Positions 59,655 to 64,000 of a DNA stretch of 64,000 nucleotides are shown in pieces. Position 1 is the first letter of the stretch. The number at the start of each line of letters is the position of its first letter. The DNA is from Gemmobacter aquarius. Its GTDB lineage: Bacteria > Pseudomonadota > Alphaproteobacteria > Rhodobacterales > Rhodobacteraceae. Position numbers and translations under genes: made by a program. The DNA lies in NCBI RefSeq assembly GCF_003060865.1, contig NZ_CP028918.1, positions 2,530,001 to 2,594,000 on the forward strand, written 5' to 3'. Below the pieces are notes generated by a model. The model made no database searches and was not told where the DNA came from. It was given only the letters and a program-made list of their open reading frames with translations.

Positions 59655-60380
59655 TCAGATGTTGATCTGGACGAACCCGTCGCGCAGCGCCTTGGACCAG
59701 GCCTCCGACATCGCGCGGAACTGCTCGTCCCCCGCCTCGATCCGCCGCTTCTGCGTCACCCGCAGCGCGTCCTTCTCGATCACCGCCAGATCGAGCGGCA
59801 TCCCCACCGAAAGGTTCGACCGCAGCGTCGAATCCATCGACAACAGCACCGCCTTCTGCGCGTCTGCCAGACTGGTCGAGGGCTTCACCACACGGTCCAG
59901 AATAGGCTTGCCGTATTTGTGCTCGCCGATCTGCAAGAACGGCGTGTCCTCGGTCGCCTCGATGAAATTCCCCTCGGGATAGATCAGGAAAAGCCGCATC
60001 GCGCCGCCCCGCCGTTGCCCCGCCACGATCATCGACGCCGAGGCCCCCTGCTCCATCACCGCCAATTTCTCGTCGATCTCGCCGCGCACGCGGGCCAGCA
60101 TATTGCCCACCATATCGGCCACCTTCAGCAGCGTCGGCGCCTTCAGGATCGACGTCTCCTCGGTGCTCTCGGGGTCTTCCACCGCCTCGCGCAGCCGTGC
60201 GATGGTGGTTTGCGTCACCGACAGGCTGCCCGCCGTCATGATCGCGATCACCCGCTCGCCGGGGTCTTCGAAGGTGAACATCTTGCGATAGGTCGAAATA
60301 TTGTCGAGCCCCGCATTGGTGCGGGTATCCGACAACAAAACCATGCCATCGTTCAGTAGCAGCCCCACGCAATAGGTCAT
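59655..60380 (-). CDS. proteasome-type protease Anbu
   Basis: A 241-residue protein starting MTYCVGLLLNDGMVLLSDTR. The Thr after the initiator Met would be the N-terminal nucleophile, and SDTRTNAGLDNIS with MTAGSLSVTQTTIARL matches the Anbu (ancestral beta subunit) branch, related to HslV and the 20S beta subunit. It assembles as open helical rings. Three usual partners lie upstream on the same strand, 31 bp from the transglutaminase stop. Confidence 0.92.
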   Translation of the reverse strand: MTYCVGLLLNDGMVLLSDTRTNAGLDNISTYRKMFTFEDPGERVIAIMTAGSLSVTQTTIARLREAVEDPESTEETSILKAPTLLKVADMVGNMLARVRGEIDEKLAVMEQGASASMIVAGQRRGGAMRLFLIYPEGNFIEATEDTPFLQIGEHKYGKPILDRVVKPSTSLADAQKAVLLSMDSTLRSNLSVGMPLDLAVIEKDALRVTQKRRIEAGDEQFRAMSEAWSKALRDGFVQINI

Positions 60381-60411
60381 TCCGGCCTCGTTCTAAACTT
60401 CCGTAAAGACC

Positions 60412-61218
60412 CTATTGCTGCACCTGACGGACCGCAACCTCCACATCCAGGATTTCCTGCCCGTTGCCCCGCGCAATCCCGCGGATCGGGGCGGCATCCA
60501 CCGCATCGAACCCCGACCCGAGCCTGATATACTTGTCGTCCGGACAGCAACGGTTCGCCGCATCGAACCCGACCCAGCCAAGCCCCGCCACGAACAATTC
60601 CGCCCAGGCATGCGCCGCCTCGGGGGCATCGCCGTCGCTGGCGAACAGATAGCCCGACACATAGCGCGCAGGCGTTCCCACATGCCGCGCACAGGCGATC
60701 AACGCCTGCGCCTGATCCTGACACACGCCCTGCCCCTGCGCCAAAGCCTCGGCGGCGGTGGTCTTGGCCGTGGTGGTACCGGGCACATAGGCAATCGCAT
60801 CCGAGACCAGCGCCGAAAGCCGGTGCGCCATCGCCAAAGGCCCGTCCTCGCCCAGCGCCCGCGCCGCCAACGCCGCCAGCGCCGCATCAGCCTGCGTGGC
60901 CAGCGTGTCACACAGATACACTTCCGCCGGCACCAGCTCGCGGTGCCCGCGCAACACCCCCGCCAGATCGACCGTCTCGACCGTGCCGGTCACGCGCACC
61001 TCGATCTCGCTCACCGGTCCGGGCACGGTCCAAGCCTGCACGCGGTCACCCGCCCCGTCGCGGAACGCCCCCCCCGCCAGTCCGTCCGTCACCGTAACTC
61101 CCCAGTCGCGCACCCTTTGCCCGTCAAAGGTCGAAGGCACCAGCCGGTGGCTTTGCACCACCCCCCGCACGGGCCGGTCATAGCGGTAGCGGGTGACATG
61201 GTCGACCGACAGCAGCAT
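60412..61218 (-). CDS. transglutaminase-like protein of the Anbu operon
   Basis: A 268-residue protein. The N-terminal beta domain (SVDHVTRYRYDRPVRGVVQS) is followed by the papain-like core with the triad Cys in GQGVCQDQAQALI, His in AAHAWAELFVAGLGW and Asp in GFDAANRC. Conserved partner of Anbu; may hydrolyse or cross-link peptides, substrate unknown. Its start shares one base with the alpha-E stop. Confidence 0.93.
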   Translation of the reverse strand: MLLSVDHVTRYRYDRPVRGVVQSHRLVPSTFDGQRVRDWGVTVTDGLAGGAFRDGAGDRVQAWTVPGPVSEIEVRVTGTVETVDLAGVLRGHRELVPAEVYLCDTLATQADAALAALAARALGEDGPLAMAHRLSALVSDAIAYVPGTTTAKTTAAEALAQGQGVCQDQAQALIACARHVGTPARYVSGYLFASDGDAPEAAHAWAELFVAGLGWVGFDAANRCCPDDKYIRLGSGFDAVDAAPIRGIARGNGQEILDVEVAVRQVQQ

Positions 61219-62168
61219 CAGCGCATATCCCCGCTCAGATAGGTGTCATGCACGACCGCGCCCAGCGCCGCCGTCTCGCGGATGAAGCGCGACAGGAAAT
61301 CGTGCAACCCCTCGTCGAAGATATCCTCGACCTTGGTTTCGGCCAAGCCGTCGCGCATCGCCCGCGCCTGCGCCTGCGCGTCGGTCGTCGCGCCATAGTG
61401 CTTTGCCAACCGGTCCAGATGCCCCGCCAACCCGTCGACGCAGGTGACCAGCGACCGCGGGCATTGCGGGTTCAGAATCAGGAAATGCGCTATCTTCGCC
61501 GCCGTCACCTCTCCCCCGTAAGCCCAGTGAAACGCCCGATGCGCCGACATGGCGCGCAACAGCGTGGTCCACTGATAGTTGTCCAGCCCCGTGCCCACGA
61601 AATCGACCCGCGGCAACAGCACGTAATATTTCACATCCATCAAACGCGCGGTGTTGTCCGCCCGTTCCAGATGATAGCCAAGGTTCAGGAAATCCCACCC
61701 GTCATTGCGCAGCAGCGTGGCATCGATCGCCCCGCGCACCATGGCGGAATGGCGCATCGTCCATTCGGTCAAGCGGCTCAGCTCCAGCCCGCTGCGCGGC
61801 TGCCGCTCCAGCTGCCGTAACTCCTGATAGGCCGAATTCAGCGCGTCCCACACCTGCGAGGTCAGCGCGGTCCGCACGATCCGCCCGTTCTCGCGCGCCT
61901 GCGTGACGCATGAGGCGACCGACGAAGGGTTGTCGCGGTCAAAGAACAGGAAACTCTCGATGTTGCGCTGCACCGGATCGCCATATTTCCGGGCAAAGGC
62001 ATCGTAGTTGCCGCTCGCCTGCAACAGACTGTCCCATTCGTTGCGATACCCCGCCGCACTCGGCAACAGCGCGATCCGCGCCCCCACCTCCAGCAGCCGC
62101 GCGGCAGTCTCGGCCCGCTCCATCGAACGGGCAATCCAGTAAAGGTTGTCTGCGGTCCGGCTAAGCAT
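61218..62168 (-). CDS. alpha-E domain protein of the Anbu operon
   Basis: A 316-residue helical protein starting MLSRTADNLYWIARSMERAE, the alpha-E signature, with GYHLERADNTARLMDVKYY and an acidic helical end. It is found fused or next to circularly permuted ATP-grasp proteins in the Anbu and related operons and is thought to be part of a peptide-ligating system. Function not proven. Confidence 0.93.
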   Translation of the reverse strand: MLSRTADNLYWIARSMERAETAARLLEVGARIALLPSAAGYRNEWDSLLQASGNYDAFARKYGDPVQRNIESFLFFDRDNPSSVASCVTQARENGRIVRTALTSQVWDALNSAYQELRQLERQPRSGLELSRLTEWTMRHSAMVRGAIDATLLRNDGWDFLNLGYHLERADNTARLMDVKYYVLLPRVDFVGTGLDNYQWTTLLRAMSAHRAFHWAYGGEVTAAKIAHFLILNPQCPRSLVTCVDGLAGHLDRLAKHYGATTDAQAQARAMRDGLAETKVEDIFDEGLHDFLSRFIRETAALGAVVHDTYLSGDMR

Positions 62169-62171
62169 CGG

Positions 62172-62564
62172 CTAGTTACCCCAAACTATAAAATACAGCG
62201 TAACTAATTGCATACAGACACAAAGCCAAACCAAGTTTCTAAGGCTTGAAATCGACCCTTTTAGCTTTTCTTGAAATGTCATGATTTGGGTTGCAAGCCC
62301 GTATGTGCTCGCTACGTCTTGCCTCGTATGGGCGATCAACCTGTCCTTGGTATCACCATCTAACCTGTAAGGCTCAACGCGCTTAAGTGGATCTGAAAAA
62401 GCGCCAAGATCCTCATGAAGGATGTTTTGGCCTAAAGCATCTGACAACTTCTTGGCATAATCCACATCGTCTTTATGAATTTCACGAAGCAGTTTGGTCG
62501 CTCTCGTATAGGCTTCTTCGGCGAGTTCGCTCTCGCTTTTTGAACTTGATTCTTGAGCAATCAT
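62172..62564 (-). CDS. small tail-anchored protein inserted in the Anbu operon
   Basis: A 130-residue protein starting MIAQESSSKSESELAEEAYT. About 100 residues of charged helix (RATKLLREIHKDDVDYAKKL; FQEKLKGSISSL) end in one membrane helix (LVWLCVCMQLVTLYFIVW), a tail-anchor layout. No family recognised. It is 6 bp after the ATP-grasp stop and 3 bp before the alpha-E start. The gene is markedly AT-rich, with TTT, AAA and AAT codons its neighbours avoid, indicating recent acquisition. Confidence 0.8.
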   Translation of the reverse strand: MIAQESSSKSESELAEEAYTRATKLLREIHKDDVDYAKKLSDALGQNILHEDLGAFSDPLKRVEPYRLDGDTKDRLIAHTRQDVASTYGLATQIMTFQEKLKGSISSLRNLVWLCVCMQLVTLYFIVWGN

Positions 62565-62570
62565 CTCACA

Positions 62571-63983
62571 TCACTCCGCCAGCACCCAGGTATCCTTGAC
62601 GCCCCCGCCTTGGGACGAGTTCACCACCAAGGACCCCTCCTTCAACGCCACCCTTGTGAGGCCCCCGGGCACCAGCTCGATCCGCTCGCCCACCAGACAA
62701 TAGGGCCGCAAATCCACATGGCGCGGCGCCACCCCCTCGGCCACGAAGGTGGGCGTGGTCGAAAGCGCCAGCGTCGGCTGGGCGATGTAATTGCCGGGGT
62801 CTGCCATGATCCGGTGCCGGAAATTCTCGACCTGCTCCTTGGTCGATTTCGGCCCCACCAGCATCCCGTAGCCCCCCGACCCGTGCACCTCCTTGACCAC
62901 CAATTCGCCAAGGTTCGACAGCACGTATTTCAGATCGTCCTCCTTGCCGCATTGCCATGTCGGCACATTGTTGAGCAAAGGCTCCTCACCCAGATAGAAC
63001 CGGATCATCTCGGGCACAAAGGTGTAAACCGCCTTGTCATCTGCCACCCCCGCCCCCGGCGCGGAACAGATCGCCACCCCCCCCGAGCGGTAGACATCCA
63101 TCAGCCCCGGAACGCCCAGCATGCTGTCGGGCCTGAAACACAACGGGTCGATGAAGGCATCGTCGATCCGCCGGTAAACCACATCCACGCGGCGCGGCCC
63201 CTCGGTGGTCCGCATGTATAGAAACTCGCCCTGCACGAACAGATCCTGCCCCTCGACCAGCTCGATCCCCATCAGATCGGCAAGGAACGAATGTTCGTAA
63301 TAGGCAGAATTGAAATGCCCCGGCGTCAGCAGGACCACCACAGGTTCGCCCGTGCATTTCTCGGGCGCGACACTCGCCAAGGTGCGGCGCAGCAATTCGG
63401 GGTAACGGTCCACCGGCTCGATCCGGTTCTCGCGGAACAGGTCGGGAAACATCCGCATCATGATCTCGCGGTTTTCCAGCATATAGGAAACCCCGCTCGG
63501 CGTGCGGCAATTGTCTTCCAGCACGAAGAACTCGTCAGGCCCCGTCCGCACCAGATCGACGCCCACGATATGGCTGTAAACCCCCTTCGGCGGCTTGATC
63601 CCCGCCACGGCCTTTTCATAGGCCTCGTTCTGGTAGACCAGCTTCGACGGCATCCTTCCTGCCCGCACGATCTCGCCCCGCCCGTAAATATCGACCAAAA
63701 AGGCGTTCAACGCCCGCGCCCGCTGCTTGATCCCCTTTTCCAGCTTGCCCCATTCGGCAGCGGTAAAGACCCGCGGAAACATGTCGAACGGAATCAGCCG
63801 GTCCGGATCGCCGCCCTCGCCGTAGACGGCAAAAGTGATCCCGATCCGGCGAAACAACTGCTCGGCCTCGGCCTGCTTGAGGCTCCGCAACTCGGCAGGC
63901 ATCGCCTGCATCCAGTCTTCCAGCCGCGCATAGGGCACGCGCACGCCGCCGCCCTGATACATCTCGTTGAAATAGTCCGTCAC
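62571..63983 (-). CDS. circularly permuted ATP-grasp protein of the Anbu operon
   Basis: A 470-residue protein (GTG start at 63983; the ATG seven codons later is possible). FDMFPRVFTAAEWGKLEKGI and VLEDNCRTPSGVSYMLENRE are family motifs, and KEVHGSGGYGMLVGP with the nearby acidic residues forms the ATP-grasp site. Relatives ligate amino acids or peptides. It begins the Anbu operon as far as the window shows. Confidence 0.94.
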   Translation of the reverse strand: MTDYFNEMYQGGGVRVPYARLEDWMQAMPAELRSLKQAEAEQLFRRIGITFAVYGEGGDPDRLIPFDMFPRVFTAAEWGKLEKGIKQRARALNAFLVDIYGRGEIVRAGRMPSKLVYQNEAYEKAVAGIKPPKGVYSHIVGVDLVRTGPDEFFVLEDNCRTPSGVSYMLENREIMMRMFPDLFRENRIEPVDRYPELLRRTLASVAPEKCTGEPVVVLLTPGHFNSAYYEHSFLADLMGIELVEGQDLFVQGEFLYMRTTEGPRRVDVVYRRIDDAFIDPLCFRPDSMLGVPGLMDVYRSGGVAICSAPGAGVADDKAVYTFVPEMIRFYLGEEPLLNNVPTWQCGKEDDLKYVLSNLGELVVKEVHGSGGYGMLVGPKSTKEQVENFRHRIMADPGNYIAQPTLALSTTPTFVAEGVAPRHVDLRPYCLVGERIELVPGGLTRVALKEGSLVVNSSQGGGVKDTWVLAE

Positions 63984-64000
63984 CCGTCTCGCCCCCGCAC

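Overview
The window is GC-rich chromosomal DNA from an alphaproteobacterium, almost certainly a member of the Rhodobacteraceae. The support is gene content and order: murA next to a DUF2948 gene and rimO; helicase, S4-domain protein, 7Fe ferredoxin and carD in a row; and an Anbu proteasome-type operon. All names below come from reading translated sequence by eye; no database search was run.

Layout. 1-5121 (minus) is a peptide or protein modification-like cluster. A 91-residue secreted Gly/Ala-rich protein is followed by a PqqD-like chaperone, an HprK-related kinase, two family-2 glycosyltransferases and a nucleotidyltransferase, then the 5' part of tadA. After a 780-bp gene-free stretch and an orphan NarL/LuxR-type response regulator come ordinary genes (VOC, DoxX, LysR, a small membrane protein, rimO, DUF2948, murA) up to tRNA-Thr(GGT).

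13145-31649 is an 18.5-kb genomic island integrated at the 3' end of tRNA-Thr. The last 23 bp of the tRNA gene recur exactly at 31627-31649. The island holds a broken tyrosine integrase, a patchwork of IS66, DUF1153-type and IS3 remnants, an intact ECF sigma/YCII module, a nonsense-interrupted HTH gene, a decayed Fic gene and a complete type I-E CRISPR-Cas locus. That locus runs cas3-cse1-cse2-cas7-cas5-cas6e-cas1-cas2 on the minus strand, followed by an array of 65 repeats and 64 spacers plus one decayed distal repeat. All cas genes are open while most other cargo is decayed. A second integrase stub 90 bp past the right junction suggests an older tandem integration.

32521-36839 (minus) is a minimal archaic (Csu-type) chaperone-usher pilus operon: pilin, chaperone, usher and two-domain tip protein. 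The chaperone has lost its second domain. A stretch follows with an MmcQ-like gene, rlmB, a 1.2-kb C-rich repeat-containing spacer and a divergent tRNA-Tyr(GTA). Then come a dimethylargininase-like gene, a GT-like gene, a LysE exporter divergent from an Lrp regulator, a VOC protein, metY (frameshifted), a SIMPL protein, a PilM/PilP-like membrane protein (two frameshifts), a Kef antiporter, divergent cobT and cobS, carD, fdxA, an S4 protein, a Suv3-like helicase, a TPR protein, an SCP2 protein and a hydrolase.

59655-63983 (minus) is the Anbu operon: ATP-grasp, an extra small tail-anchored protein, alpha-E, transglutaminase and Anbu. The extra gene fits exactly between two conserved operon members. 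A decayed copy of the 3' end of anbu lies just downstream of it.
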